DNA of 64,000 nucleotides from Vespa crabro (GCF_910589235.1 NC_060977.1:401001-465000), one strand, 5' to 3'; numbered from the stretch's first letter, positions 1-13,000 are shown. The notes: generated from the sequence alone by a model not told the origin. Numbers and translations are program-made.

Positions 1-3000
1 TTTCATCGAATAATCGGGATATTTCCGAGACCGATATTCGCATTTATTATAAAATAACTCGATTAACATTCTCTCGTCTGGTCGGAAATTTTCTAATTCA
101 AATAGCCGCATTTATTCGAGAGGCACTCGCATAATTTTCCTTACTAGTGGAAATATTTCCAAGTCCGACCGTCGGATTAGTATTGGAATCACTAGCATAT
201 CTTTCCCACGACAAGTCGCAATATTTCCAAGTCGGACAGACACATTGGTTTACAAGATACTCACATAAATTTCCTTCGACTAATCGCGATATTTCCAAGT
301 CCAACAGTCGCATGTGTTCGAGAGGCAACCGCTTAACTTTCTCTCGACTAGTCGGAATATTTTCTTTCCGACAGCTACTTTGGTCGTATAACTTTCCCTC
401 ATACAGTAGGGAGAGTATCAAGTCCGTCAGCCGCAATGTTTCGATAGGTGGTATTATATCATTCCATCTACTAGTTGGGAAATTTTGAAGTGTAACAGCA
501 GCATTGGATCAAGAGGCACTCGCTTAACTTTACCCCGACTAGTCCGATTATTTACAAGTCCGTCAGCCGCTGTTTCGAGAGTTACTCGCATTACTTACTC
601 TCGACAAGTTGGAATATTTCCATGTTCGACAGTCGCTTTGGTTCAAAAACACTCTCTTAACTTTCCTTGACTAGTTGAAATATTTCCAAGTCCGACAACC
701 GCATTTTTCGAGAGGCACTCGCATTTTTTTCCCTTGACTAGGCGGGATATTTACATGACCGGCAGTCGCAGTAAATCCAATGTCACTCGCATAAACTTTC
801 TATTGACTTGTTAGCATATTTCCAAGTCCGACAGCCGCATTTGTTCGAGAGGAACTCGCGTATCATTCCCTCCACTAGTTATGATATTTCCTAGTTTGAC
901 AGCCGATTTGGATAGATGGGCACTCGAATATCTTTCATTTGGATCGGAATATTTTCAAGTCCGCAAGTTGCACTGATTCTAGTGAGTCTCTCTTAATATT
1001 TTCTCGTCCAGATGGAATATTTTTAAAAACGACTATCGCATTGTTTCGGGATGCACTCTTATAACTTCTTCTCGTCTAGTCGGAATATTTCCAAGACCGT
1101 CAGTCGCAACGGTCCGACTGACACTCTCATAATTTTCTCTTGACTAGTCGTAATATTCCCAATTCCAATGGTCGCATTGGAATACAAGCCAATCGCATAA
1201 TTTTCCCTTGACTAGTCGGAATATTTCCAAGTACGACAGCCGCATTGGTTCGAGAAAAACTCGCATAATTTTACAATGACTAGTCAAAATATCAGCGAAT
1301 CCAACAGTCGCATTGTATCACAAGTCACACGCATAACTTTCCCTCGTCACGTCGGAATATTACTACGATCGACCGTTTTTTTGTTTCAAAAGGCGCTCGC
1401 ATAAATTTCCCTCGACTAGTCGAAATATCTTCAAGCCCCACAGCAGCATTGATTCCAGATACACACGAATATATTTCCCTCGTCTAGTATGTCATTTCCA
1501 AGTACAACCATCGCATTGGTTACAGATTCACCTGTATAACTTTTTCTCGACTAGTCGGAAAATTTTATTCAGTCAACCGCATTGGATCACAAATTACTCG
1601 CATAACATTCCCTAGACTCGTTGGGATATTTTCAAGTTCGGCAGTCGCATTGGTTCTAGTGTCACTCGCATAACTTTCCCTCGAATATTCCGAATATTTC
1701 CAAGTACGACAACTGAACTGTTTCGATATTAACTCGCAAAACTTTATCTCGAATTGTCGCAATATTTCCAAGATCGACAGTAGCATTGTTTCTAGAGGCA
1801 AGCGCATTTCTTTCCCTCGACTATTCGGAATATTTTCAAGTCCGACACCCGCATTGTTTCGAGAGGCACTAGCATATCATTCTATCCACTAGTTGGGATA
1901 CTTTCATGTCCAACATTCGCTTCGTTTTGAGTGGCAATCGCATAATTTTTGTGGACTAGTGGGTATAATTTAAAGTCAGACAGCCATACTAGTTCGTGAG
2001 GCACTCGCATAACTTTCCATCGACTCGGCGGAATATTTTCAAGTCCGATAGCCTCGTTAGATCGAGAGGCAATTGCGTAACTTTACCCTGACTAGTTGGT
2101 ATATGTCCATGTCAGAAAGTAGCATAAGTTCAACAGTATTTCGCATAACTTTCCCTGGACTAGTCACAATATGTTTAAGTCCGATAGGCGTATTGGTCCT
2201 CAAGTCACTCGCATAACTCTATCTTGACTAATAGGAATAGTTCCAAGATTGACCGTCTCTTTGTATCGAGAGGCACTCGCATAAGTTTAGCCCGATTAGT
2301 TGTAATATTTAAATGTCCAACAGCCGCATTATTTCGAGATGCACCCGCTTAACCTACCTTGGGCTGGTTGGAATATTTCCGAGAATGACAGCCGCATTTG
2401 ATCGAGAGGCACGCGCTAGGCGACTAATCTTTATATTTCCAAATCCGACCGTTGCATTTGTTCCAGCGTAACTCGAATTACTTACTCTCAACGCGTTAGA
2501 ATAGTTCCAAGGCTGACAGTCGCATTTGTTAGAAATTCACTAGTATAACATTCCTCGACTAGTTGGATTATTTCCAAGTCCGACAGACGTATTGGAAAGG
2601 CTGTCGCATAACTTTCTCTCGACTAGTCGGGATATTTCCTTGCACGACCTTCGCATTAGTTTACATGACACTTGCATGACTTTCCTCGACTAGATAGGAT
2701 GTTTTCATATTCGACCGACGTATTAGTCCTAGAATAACTCGCATTACTTTCCCTCGACAAGTCGAAATTCTTTCTAGTCCGGCAGCTGCATTTGTTCGAA
2801 AGGCATTCGCATAACTTTCTGTCGACTAGTCTTTATATTTCCGTGTATGACAGCTGAATTTGTTCGAGATGATCTCGCATAATCTTCCCTCGATTAGTCT
2901 GAATTTTTCCAAGTCAAACAGCCACATATCTTCGAAAGGCACTTGTATAACAATGGCCGATTTGAAGGAATATTTCGATTCTCGACAGTCTTATTAGTTT

Positions 3001-5382
3001 ACAAGATACTCGCATAACATTCCCCAACTAGTCGGGATACATCGAAATGCAACCGTCGCATTACTTCTAAAATCGCACGCACATCATTTCTTTGACTAGT
3101 GGTAATATTTCCAAGTCCGACAGGTGCATTTCCTCAACTGACACTCACATAAAATCCCTCGAAAATTCGGAATATTTCCAAGTCCAACATCCGCATTGGT
3201 TCAGTACGCACACGCATAACTTTCCCTCGACTAGTCGGAATCTTTCTAATTTCGACAGACTATTTTTTATATGGCATTCGCATATTTTTCCTTGGACCAG
3301 TAAGAATATTTCCAAGTCTATGGATCGCATTGGTCCACAAACCACTCGCATAAATATTCCTTGACTAGTCGAAATAATTCCAAGACCGACAGTCCTTTAA
3401 ACCCGATTGGGACTCGCCTAACGCTCCCTCGCCTAGTTTGGAATATTTTAAAGTCCGACAGCTGCATTTTTCGAAATGCATTTGCATAACTTTTCCTCGA
3501 CAAGTCGGAATTTTCCAAGACAGACAGTTGCTTTGGTTTGTGAGTCGGTCGCATAACTGTCTTACGTCTAGTCGGAATATTTCCAAGTCCGAAAGCCGCA
3601 TCGGTTAGTGTGTCTCTCGCATAACTTCCCTCGACATGTCGTAATATTTCCAAGTACGACAGTCGCATTGTTACGCAAGTTACACGAGTCACTTTGCCGC
3701 GACCATAAGAAATAATTCCAAGTCCGATTGTTTCGATAGGCCCACGCAATACTTTCCATCGACTAGATCGGAATATTTCCAAGTCCGAAAGCCGCATTGG
3801 TTCAAGTGTTTATTCCATGACTTCCAATAATAGTCGGAATATTTCCATGTTCGACTGTCGCTTCCTTACTAGAGGCATTAGTATATCCTTCCCTCGGAGA
3901 GACGGTATATTTCTAAGTCAGTCGTATTTGTTCCAGAGGCCCTAACATAATATTTCCTTGAGATGTCGGGAAATTTCCAAGTCAACAGTAACATTTGTTC
4001 GAGATACACATGCATAACTTTCCCTTGACATAGGGATATATTTCCTGGTCCGCATGCTGGATTGGTTCGAGAGGCCGTCGCACATCTTTCCCTTGACTCC
4101 TCGGAATATTACCAAGTCTGACCGTCATTTTGATTCGAGAGGAATTTGAATAACTTTCCCATAACTAGGTAGAAAATTTCCAAACAAGATTGTCGAATTT
4201 GTTCAAAAGAGAATCGTATAAAATTCGTTCGATTAGACTGGATATGTCTAAGTACGACAATCTCGTTGAATTGAGAATCACTCGCATATCTTTCCCTCTA
4301 CTAATTGGAATATTTCCAATTTCGATAGTATCATTTGTTCAAGAGTTACCAGCGTAACTTTACCAAGTCAAGTCTGAATACTTCCAAACACGATAAACGA
4401 ATTGGATCGAAAGGAATTCCTATAAATTTCACTCGTATACTCGAAATATGTCCCATTTAAACAGTCGCATTGTTTTGAAAATTACTAGAATTACTGTCCC
4501 TCGACCAGTCAGAGTATTTCCAACCCCGACAGTACATAGGTTCACAAGTTACTCGTATAACTTTCCCTCGATTTGTAGGAATATTTGTAAATACAACAGT
4601 CGCTTTGTGTCGAGAGACACTCGCATAACTTTTCCTCGACAAATCGAAATACTTCCAAGTCCGACTGCCGCATTGGTACGTGAGTCAATGCCATGGCATT
4701 TCCACGACTAATCGGAATATATTCTAGTCCGACGGTTGCATTCTATCGAGAAGCGTTCGCATTACTTTTTCTCGACTAGACAGTATATTTCCAAGCACTC
4801 GCATAACAGAGAGGCACTCGCATAACATTCCTTAGATAAGTTAGGAAAACTCCAAGTCCGACAGTCACATTTGCTCGAGAGTCACCCGCATAACTTTCCA
4901 TCGACTAGTCGGAATTTTTCCTAGTCCGTCAGCCGCATAGGTTCGAGTATCAATCGCATGACTTTCCCAAGACAAGTTGGGATATTTCCAAGTACGACAG
5001 TCGCTTTAATTTAAGAATCATTCGTACATCTTTCTCTCGACTAGTCGGAATATTTCCAAGTATTACCACCGCATTGGTTCAAAAGTCATTTACATTTCCT
5101 TCCCACGACTAGTCGGAATATGTCCAAGTCCTACCACCGGATTGGTTCAAGAGACACTCTCTGAACTTTCCCTCGATTAGTCTTAATATTTCCAAGTCCT
5201 ACAACTGTAATATTCGAGAAATACTCCAATAATTTTCCATCTAGCTGGTCGGAATATTTCAAAGCTTGACAGACGCACTGGATTAAAATTTACTCGCATA
5301 ACATTCCCTCAATTAGTTGAAATAATTCTAATTCCTACAGCCGCATTGCTTCGAGAATTATTCACATAACATCCCCAAGACA
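1..5382. repeat. 68-bp satellite array, block 1
   Basis: Head-to-tail monomers of about 68 bp fill this block. On the + strand each monomer runs through CTCGCATAACTTTCCCTCGA, CTAGTCGGAATATTTCCAAG, TCCGACAGTCGCATTGGTTC and GAGAGGCA. Single monomers differ at many positions and carry small indels, so the array is old or weakly homogenised. Variant monomers carry CATTAGTTCTAGAATCACTC in place of the GGTTCGAGAGGCACTC segment. Short open frames here encode Ser/Arg-rich peptides that repeat with the monomer and are not genes. No promoter, RNA gene or telomeric TTAGG run is visible. Confidence 0.95.
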
Positions 5383-5397
5383 GGACGGTATATTTTT
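5383..5397 (+). repeat. Target site duplication, 5' side of B1
   Basis: GGACGGTATATTTTT precedes B1, and GTCTGTATATTTT follows its A-rich 3' end at 10071-10083. The B2 locus has AGACTGTATATTAT and AGACGGTATATTTT at the matching places. A duplicated target of about 13 bp with a few later substitutions explains all four. Confidence 0.75.
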
Positions 5398-5622
5398 CCC
5401 CCTGAGGGTACAGGGTAGTAGAATACTCCTACAGTACTCCCTGCTTGTTGTAGGAAGCGATTAAAAGGGATTGCGTGAATGGTGTGTGAATGGGCTTGTA
5501 CGGCTATTTCTTTCATTGTTCTTCTGTCATCACTTTGTCTAGTCTTTCTCTTTCTCTAGCTTCGTTCCGTTACATTCCCTTCCTTTGAGGAGCTTGCCTC
5601 CCACTAATACTACTTTATAATC
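5398..5622 (+). other. B1 5' untranslated leader
   Basis: This is non-satellite sequence from the target duplication to the presumed ORF1 ATG at 5623. It is closely matched by 53001-53237 in B2. It begins CCCCCTGAGGGTACAGGG and is pyrimidine-rich near its end (CTTTCTCTTTCTCTAGC). Internal promoters are usual in such leaders, but no specific motif can be assigned here. Confidence 0.6.
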
Positions 5623-6652
5623 ATGGACAGTACAGCTAAAGGTATAAGCGTGCGTGAGAGGGACACCCAATCCACGAAGGTGTCAGTTAGTGGTAGGGCA
5701 GTCCACTCGTCGTCGTCAACCAGCAACTTTTGGATCTCGAAGTAGGCAACCTGGTAGTAGCTCGGGATACAGCATCAGGAAGGACACCACAGTTAGGCAT
5801 CCTAGTCTGCTGTATATCTAATGCGCCAGCAAGGTTAGGAAGGAAAGGATCCCTCTTGGCAGAGTGGCAAATTAGTGGTTTCGCCACTAAGTATACCCCA
5901 GATGCCGATAATGGGAAGAGAAAATCTACCAACATTACGGGCTCTCTTTCAGGAAAAATGAAACGCTCCCATAATGATGTGCTAAAAATAATGAGAACCT
6001 TATTGGATTGGTTTCAAAATGTGGCAGAGGATTATTCCTCAACCAAGGAAGCCATGGCTCAGATATATGCTGAACTTAGGGCCTAGGATGAGCGCAATTA
6101 CGAGTTGACGGATAAAATTGCCCGAATCAAAAAAGGTAAGAGGATAGCATCGGTAAACCCCTTGGTTGAGTGAAGCCAAACATCGACTCCGGAAATACAG
6201 CAGTTAATGGCGAGTCGGTTAGTTTGCTGACGGAGGCTGAATGCAGTATCCAGCAACAGCTGCAACAGCCGCAGCGGCCGCAGTCATCGAATAGAGCAAC
6301 GACTGGATCTGGTGGGCCACACAAAGGCCCCAAATTTCGTACTGAGTAAATTCGACTACCTGCGAAACAGGTAAGTGTGAGTAAGGCAATAATAGAAGAA
6401 TTTTGTGAAAGTAACTAGCCGGAAAAGAAGACGAGTCCAAAGGAGGGAAGCGAAACCACACCTCCTGGCTTCATCAAAAAAGGGAGAAAACGACCCTCAA
6501 ACTTTACGGGAGCAAGCGGCCCCTAGGAAAAGGGGGAAGAGAAGAAGTGGCGCGAAGGGAAGAAAGAAGAGGAAACACAGGGTACGGGAAATCGCTGCAA
6601 TTTCCCTATCCTTCGCAGAGATGACGACGTACAGAGACGTTTCTAACGGAGC
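5623..6652 (+). pseudogene. B1 ORF1 (gag-like) remnant
   Basis: The likely start is the ATG at 5623 (MDSTAKGIS), which matches the B2 start MDSTAKDIS at 58375. Frame is lost after about 40 codons and resumes in another frame at 5730-6086, which holds the conserved block GRTPQLGILVCCISNAPARL. The next part is rich in Gln codons (6240-6300). A Lys/Arg-rich basic stretch follows (about 6405-6600). ORF1 of this class binds element RNA through such basic regions and zinc knuckles. The knuckles are absent here because the sequence jumps into the endonuclease at about 6650. Confidence 0.65.
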
Positions 6653-7058
6653 TGTGAACTGGGGGGATTCGCTGGTAGTTTCGGTCTACTTTCCTTCCAG
6701 CGAGAACATTAACATGTTATGTAGTTTCCTTGATGAGCTCAAAAAGCTCTTAGGAACATTCCCCGCTCTCCCAGCGCTCGTGGATGGTGACCTGAATGCC
6801 CGCTTCAGCAGATGGGACCCGGAAGGCAGGAGTAGCCGTAGGGGAGAGTTTCTCTGCGCCTGGATCAACAGAATGATCCTGGAGCCCCTGAGTCAGGTTG
6901 ACTGACCCGCGTGCGTTCGACCACAGGGGTCTAGCGTTATAGATCTAACGTGGAGCACTCCTGCAGCTTCCGTTCGCCTCTCGAACTGAAGGGTGGATGA
7001 GGCTGAGTCCTTTTCGGACCACCAATATGTTAGATTTAGCTATAGTCACGAGGCCACA
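6653..7058 (+). pseudogene. B1 endonuclease, C-terminal part
   Basis: One frame reads GDSLVVSVYFPSS, then DGDLNARFSRWD, then SSVIDLTWSTPAAS, then SFSDHQYVRFSYS. These are the last conserved blocks of an apurinic-type (APE) endonuclease, which nicks target DNA to prime reverse transcription. The DxN pair, the SxxID block and the SDH block are visible. The N-terminal half with the catalytic Asn and QEP-type Glu is missing. The frame has a TGA at 6903-6905 and a second TGA in SN*RVD at about 6988, so no functional protein is made. Confidence 0.75.
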
Positions 7059-7501
7059 GGACTACTAAATTTTCGCCCACAACATAAAAAGCCTCTCCTT
7101 GGAAGGTTAACTCCCTGTATGAGGACTACTTGGTTGCGGCCCTCATTTCAGGTGAGCGAATAAGTGGAACTATGTGCGGGGAGAATACGCCCAGTGTGGA
7201 CTTTGCAGACAAACTTATGAAATGGCACAGTCTACACTGAAACAAGCGTGCGACGTGGTCATGTCGCTGGTGAGGTTACAAACCCGCGTTAGTAAAAGTA
7301 CTTACTAGTGGTCGGGCGAATTAACGTACCTTAGGGCAATTGCGACGACCACAGTAAGGAATCTTTCTAAAGCCAGGAAAGAGAAGAAGATGAAGAGTGC
7401 AGTGCCTGGGCGTCCAAAGGGATGCAAGGAAGGCTCTGACTAGGACCATTAAGGAAGCTAAGGAGCACTCCTAGAAGGACCTGATGGACTCTATAGAGGA
7501 T
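7059..7501 (+). other. B1 endonuclease to RT linker, degraded
   Basis: This is element sequence between the endonuclease and RT blocks. Fragments such as KEKKMKSAVPGRPKG in one frame suit the basic linker usual here. Stops occur in all frames and I cannot assign a domain. Confidence 0.5.
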
Positions 7502-8780
7502 GATCCATGGGGCAGACCTTACAAATTGGTCTGAGGGAAACTCAGGCCTTATGCCCTACCAGTAACTGAAACCCTGAAGGATGAGATACTGGAGAACATC
7601 CTTTCTGAAGTATTCCCAAAAGGACCGGGAACTGATAAGCCGCAGGAACCTGCACTCTCAGAGGTGACAATTTCTTTGAAGGAGGTCTTGGCTGCAGCCA
7701 GGAAAGGAAAAGGCAGGGAGGCTCCTTGACTGAATAGGATACAGGTTGTGGTTATGCATGCTGCGTAAACACAATGTGGCAAAGGGTTGGCGCAGTACTT
7801 CTATGCATGCTTGAGGACTGGAAGATTCCCGACAGCGTGGGAGTTACCAAAGCTCGTCCTAATCAAAAAGAAAAGTGATACGCGCTTGGACTCACCAGGA
7901 TCCTATAGACTCATATGCATGATTGGCGAACTGGGGAAACTATTTGAGCATGTAGTTGTTGGGCGGATCAAGAGTTACTCAGAGTAGACTCGGACACTGG
8001 CCCCATCACAGAATGGATTTAGGACGGGCAAATCCACTGTAGATGCCGTCCTCGATGTTAAAAAATTTGTGATGACATTGACGCGGGGCAGGAAAGTGGT
8101 TATCCTGATGAGTCTGGTTGTCTCTAACGCTTTAAACTCCGAAACGTGGGCTGTCACTGTTAGGGTGTTGGATCGGAAAAACTTTCTACTCTACCTGGTG
8201 TACATCATCAGGAGTTATTTAGACAATTGCGGCATAATTATAAAAAGAGACATGGACGCGCCATGGAAAGAATGGTGTATTGTAAGATCCCACAGGGATC
8301 TGTTTTGGGCCGTTTTGGAACATGGCCTATGACAGTGTCTTCCGAACCACGATGCCAGGTGGTTCCCGTGATGTCTGCTATGCGGATGACGCGGCCCGCC
8401 TGTCATCGGGATAGGACCGCACTCAGGCTATCATGAACGCTGAGCAGGACTTGGACGTTTTGGTGGAGGAGATCGAGGGATTGGGCCTTAAAGTGGCGAT
8501 GGAAAAAATGGAGGCCTTGGCCTTCCCGTCCTCTGCCGTCTGCATACGCAGGAATGTCCCGCCCTATAATATTTGCCTTAGAAGTGTTTGCGTAGAAATT
8601 AGATCCAGCGTCAAACACTTGGGCAAAGTAATTGATTCAACAATGTAGTTCAGGTCTTATTTCAAGACCCTTATTCCTAAAGCGGAGGGTATCCTATGGT
8701 CCCTTAGGAGGCTCCTTCCGGAACTTCACGGACCGGGGAAGAAGAAGCAACGTCTCCACAGCTGCGTGATTCACTCGGTG
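7502..8780 (+). pseudogene. B1 reverse transcriptase region
   Basis: From 7502 one frame reads DPWGRPYKLV, EVLAAARKGKGREAP, YFYACLRTGRFPTAWELPKL, PGSYRLICMIGELGKLFEH and APSQNGFRTGKSTVDAV. Palm motif A reads SLVVSNALN where R1-like enzymes have SLDVSNAFN, so the catalytic Asp is replaced by Val. The frame shifts before IPQGSVLG (about 8287-8310) and again before CYADD, whose YADD codons are 8379-8390. The segment continues as LGLKVAMEKMEALAF and VKHLGKV, typical of the region after the palm. Stop codons also interrupt it at about 7729, 7768 and 7985. It is clearly dead. Confidence 0.82.
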
Positions 8781-9511
8781 TTCTTTTATGGAGTGTCATA
8801 TTGATGGCGTGCCGTCGTGGCGAACATGAGCATCGGGCTGGCTGTTCGCATCCTCCTGAGGAAGGTGGCGATCGAGGTGTGTTGTGCCTATAGATCGGTC
8901 ATCTTCCACACGGCGATGATGTTTGTGAGGATTATTCCTCTCACTAATCTGACACCCCGTCTGGCGGAGACCTTTACAGCTGTTAGAGACGCGGAGGAAA
9001 CTGTTCCCCGTGTACTAAGTTTGCATTGGGTGCCCTTGCCAGAAGGAGGACAATAGAAGCGTGGAACCCTGAGGAACTTGGGCTTGTAGGAGCACCAGCA
9101 GCAACGAGAGTACGTGAAAGGGCGGCTATTGCCGAATTGATAGTTGAGTGTATTTGGAGGCCGTTCTCTATCGGAACGTCATTTCACACCACACAGCTGA
9201 TGACCGGCCATTGATGTTTCTCTGCGTACTTAAATAATATAAGGAAGATTCCCTCACCACGTTGTTTCCACTGCGGGCGGAGTGAGGATACGGCGGAACA
9301 CACCCTGGTCGACTGCCCGGCGTGGACGCATGCTAGGAATGAGTTGATCGAAGCGACGCGTGAAGGGCAGCTAACTCTTCCCGTGATAGTCCTGGTCTTC
9401 CTGACTGTCCCGGGTGGCTTGGCGACCTACCAGACTTTCGCTGGGCGGTTCATGCTTGCAAAAGACGACGCTGAGAGGCGCAGGGAATGGACGAAGACGA
9501 AGGATGTATGA
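8781..9511 (+). pseudogene. B1 ORF2 C-terminal region with CCHC motif
   Basis: The downstream part of ORF2 ends with CFHCGRSEDTAEHTLVDC (9263-9316), a C-x2-C-x8-H-x4-C motif. It is followed by PAWTHARNELIEATREGQ and a TGA at 9509-9511. This C-terminal zinc motif is usual in R1-clade ORF2 proteins and is thought to contact nucleic acid. Its four metal ligands are intact here, although upstream frames are broken. Confidence 0.75.
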
Positions 9512-10070
9512 GTGGACGTGTAGGTTTCTATGTGGGCAGGGGTGCGAACGATAGGCCGCAAAGGAGAGTAGCTACAGTCCGGCCACCTCGGGTAAGGCTC
9601 CGAGCTGCACTTGCGGCGCCTGGATCACGCGTCGATGTGATTCCTCTTGGTGTGAGTGTGTATATACATACAGTGTGTGTATACGGGTTTGAATGGACCT
9701 GGTCAGAGCACCATAGGGTGGTGATTGGGCCAATATAAATATAGTTAAGAAGGAATTGCGTCTTCGGGAGCGCGTCGGTCCCTGTCGAGTGCGCCGTATT
9801 GTTATGAATGGCGAGGAATGAACGGGAACAAGGTGAATACCGGCCTGGCTCACCGAGGAGGGTTATTGTGCGAATTTGTAATACACTTATGCGCCATCCC
9901 GCCCACCCAATCACTACTCATCGTGTCACTGATAAGGATCGGAAGATTTTTTTGTTAGTAGGTGATCCGAACCTGAGAGTAGTCTCAGGCGTGTTGAATC
10001 CGACACTCCCCTGAGTACAGGGCACAGGGGGCCCATGAATGTTTTTCCTCCTGAAGAAACGGAATAAAAA
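9512..10070 (+). other. B1 3' untranslated region and A-rich end
   Basis: This non-coding tail is matched by about 61400-61935 in B2. It contains a degenerate TG/TA microsatellite (about 9650-9690). It ends with GAAACGGAATAAAAA next to the target duplication. The B2 end, AAACAAAAAAAAATAA, shows the same A-rich tail. Confidence 0.65.
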
Positions 10071-10083
10071 GTCTGTATATTTT
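10071..10083 (+). repeat. Target site duplication, 3' side of B1
   Basis: GTCTGTATATTTT, the partner of 5383-5397. Satellite resumes at once with CGTCCGACATTCGC. Confidence 0.72.
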
Positions 10084-13000
10084 CGTCCGACATTCGCTTT
10101 GGATCGAGATTGAATCGTACGACATTCCCACGATAAATCGGAACATTACAAGAGCGACGGTCACTTTCTTTCGAGAAGCATTCGCTTAACTGTTTGTCGA
10201 ATAGTCGGAATACATCTTATTCCGACTATCATATTGGCTCGAGAGGCTCTCGCATAACATTCTCTTAGCTAGTCGGGGAATTTCCATGTGCGGAGTCGTA
10301 TTGTTTCGAGAGGCACACGCATAAGTTTCCTTCGACTATTCGTAATGTTTTCAAGTCCGACAGGACGAAAGGAACATTGATCGAAAGGAACTCGCCTTCA
10401 ACTCTTCTGAATATGTTCACACAGGACAGTAGCATTGGTTCGAAAGTTACTCATATAAAATTCGTTGGACTAGTCGGGATTTGTCTTGATACGACAGTCC
10501 TGTTGGTTCAAGAATCACTTGCATAAGTTTTCCATGACTAATCGGAATATATCCAAGTCCGACAGATGCATTGGTTCGAGAGTCTCTCGCATAACGTTCC
10601 CTCAACTAGTCGGAATATTTCCAAGTGCGACCGTCGCATTGTAGCTAGTATTACTCGCATATCTTTCCCGCGACTAGCCGGAATAGTTCAAAGTCCGACA
10701 TTCGTATTGATTTGAGTGGCACTCGCATAAGTTTTCTTCGGTTAGTCGAATTTTTATCTAGTCCGACCGTCGCATTAGTTCTAGAAACAATCGCAAACCT
10801 TTCCTTCTACTAGTCGGGATATTTCCAAATCCGACCGTTGCATTGTTTCTAGGGTCAATTTCGAAATTTTCCACGAATAGTCGGTATATTTCCAAGTCTG
10901 ACTATCGCGTTAGTTCCAGAATCACTTGCATAACTTTTTCTCGACTAGTAGTAATATTTCAAGTCCGACATCCGTGTTTGTTCGAGAGGCACTCGCATAA
11001 CATTCCAACGACCACTGGGAATTATCCCAAATCCAACTGTCGCTTTAGTTCACAAATCACTCAAATGATGTTTGCTCGTCTAGTCGGAATGATTCCAAAT
11101 CCGTCATTCGCTTTGATTCGAGTTGCACTCCAATAAAGCTCACCCGACTAGTCGGAAAATTTCCTAGACTGAAAGCCGCATTTGCTCGTACGGCACTCGA
11201 ATAACTTTACTCGACTAGTGGAAATATTTGCAAGTCCGACCGTTGCATCTGGAATCTTTTGCAAAACTTTCCAGCGAGTAGTCGTAATATTTCCAAGTAC
11301 GACAGCAGCATTAGTTCGAGAAGCACTCTCGTATCTTTAGCTCGACTAATCGGGATATATCCAAGTACGACTGTCGCATTGTTTCCAATGTATCTCGCAT
11401 AACATTCCCTCGACTAGTCCGAACATTTCCAAATCCGATAGGTGCATTGTTTCAAGATGTACTTGCATAACTTTCTCTCGAATAGTAGGATTATTTCCAA
11501 TTCCGATAGCTGCATTTGTTCGAAAGGTACTCACATAAAATCTCTGCATAATGGAAACATTTTCAAGTACGATTGTCGCATTAGTTCTAGAATGAATCTC
11601 ATAAGTTTTCCTCCATCAGTCGGAATATTTCAAAGCCCAACAATCGTTGTAGTTCGAAAAGTGTTCGCGTAACTGTTTTATGACTAGTCGAATTATATCC
11701 AAGCTTGACAGTCGTATTGGTTGACAAGTTTTCCATAACTAACTCGCATAACTTTGCTTCAGCTAGATGGGAAATTTACAATACGACAGCCGCATTAGTT
11801 CGAGAGAAACTCGTATAACTTTCCATTTACAAGTCTGAATGTTTCCAAGTACGCCAGTCGTAATGTTTCGAGATGCACTCGCATATATTTCCCCCGCTAG
11901 ACGGCATATTTCCAAAACCGATAGCCGCATGAATTCGAGAGGAAAACGAATAACTTTCAATCGACAAGTCGGAATATTCTTCAGCCCGACAGTCGCATTA
12001 ATTTATTAGTCACTCGGCTAACTTTCCCCGACTAGCCGGAATAATTACGAATACTACAGCTGCATTGGTTTGTGAGGCACCCGCATAACTTTCCCTCGAA
12101 GTGTTGGAATGGTTCCAAGTCCGCCAGTCGTTTTGTTCCGAATAGTACTCATTATCTTTCCCTCGACCACTGGGAATATTCCCAATTCTGACAGTCGCTA
12201 TGGTTCACAAGACACACGCATAACTTTCCCTCGAATAGTCGGGATATTTCCAATCTTGATAGTTGCATTGGTTCCAGTCACTCGCATAACATTTCTTCGA
12301 CTAGTCGGCATATTTTCTAATCCAACAGACGTAGTGGTTTATAAAATACTCGCATAACTTTCCCTCGACTAGATAGAATATGTCCAAGTACGAACGTCGC
12401 AAATGTTCTAGAGACGATTGCATTACTCTCCTTTGACAATTTGGAATATATCCAATTCCGACCGTCGCAATAGTTCTAAAATTGCTCGTATAAATTTCTA
12501 TTGACTAGTAGTAGTTTTTCCAAACCCGACTGCTGCAATGCTCCGAGAAACAATTTCATAACTTTCCCCCGACAATTCGGAATATTTCCATTCCCGACAG
12601 TCTCATTGATTTACTAGTTACTCACATAATTTTTCCCGACTAGAAAGGATATTTCAAATTCAGTCAGTCGAAATATTTCACAAGTTTCTCGCATAACTTT
12701 CCCTCAACTAGTCGGAATGTATTCAAATGCGACATCCATATTGGTTTGAGAGGCACTCTCCTAACATTCCCTCGAGCAATGATAATATTCCAAAAACCGA
12801 CAGTCTCATTGGTACAAAAGTAATTCGAATAAATTATCCTCGTCTCGTCGAAATGATTCCATGATCAACATTCGCTTTTTTCGAATGTCTCTGGCATAAT
12901 GTTCCCCCGACTTGTCATAGAACGACCGTCGCATTTGTATAGTATCACTAGCATAAACCTCCCTCGACTAGTCGCAATATATTCATGTTCGACAGCCGCA

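Larger units (their letters stand above)
5398..10070 (+). mobile_element. Non-LTR retrotransposon B1, R1-clade-like, internally deleted and decayed
   Basis: The order is 5' leader, remnant of ORF1 (gag), C-terminal half of an endonuclease, reverse transcriptase, C-terminal CCHC-type motif CFHCGRSEDTAEHTLVDC, 3' untranslated region and a short A-rich end. The motif, the RT style (PxSYRLICM, GFRTGKSTVDAV, PQGSVLG, CYADDAARL) and the one-protein endonuclease-RT order fit the R1 clade. Target duplications flank it. Stops and frameshifts are numerous. Compared with B2, the gag zinc knuckles and the N-terminal half of the endonuclease are missing through one internal deletion near 6620-6655. It cannot be autonomous. 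Confidence 0.88.
5230..11660. repeat. Large duplication, arm 1 (contains element B1)
   Basis: Satellite upstream of B1 (about 5230-5390) matches satellite upstream of B2 (about 52830-52990). Both contain the unusual segment CTAATTCCTACAG and the phrase CCCCAAGACWRGAC directly before the insertion. Downstream, 10071-11660 matches 61936-64000 monomer by monomer, including rare variants such as TTTTTATCTAGTCC. Both arms carry the same family B insertion at the same site, so the duplication happened after that insertion. The second arm also holds the later insertion A4. Outer limits are approximate, and arm 2 runs past the window end. Confidence 0.8.

Noticed and set aside
1..5382. Regularly spaced repeats resembling a CRISPR array
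   Set aside because: The whole 68-bp unit repeats with graded divergence; there are no constant short repeats separated by unique spacers and no cas genes. It is a satellite.
10843..11136. Many 60-160 residue open frames in satellite, rich in Ser, Arg and Phe
   Set aside because: The same peptide motifs recur at monomer spacing on both strands and are broken by random stops. They are translations of the repeat, not proteins.
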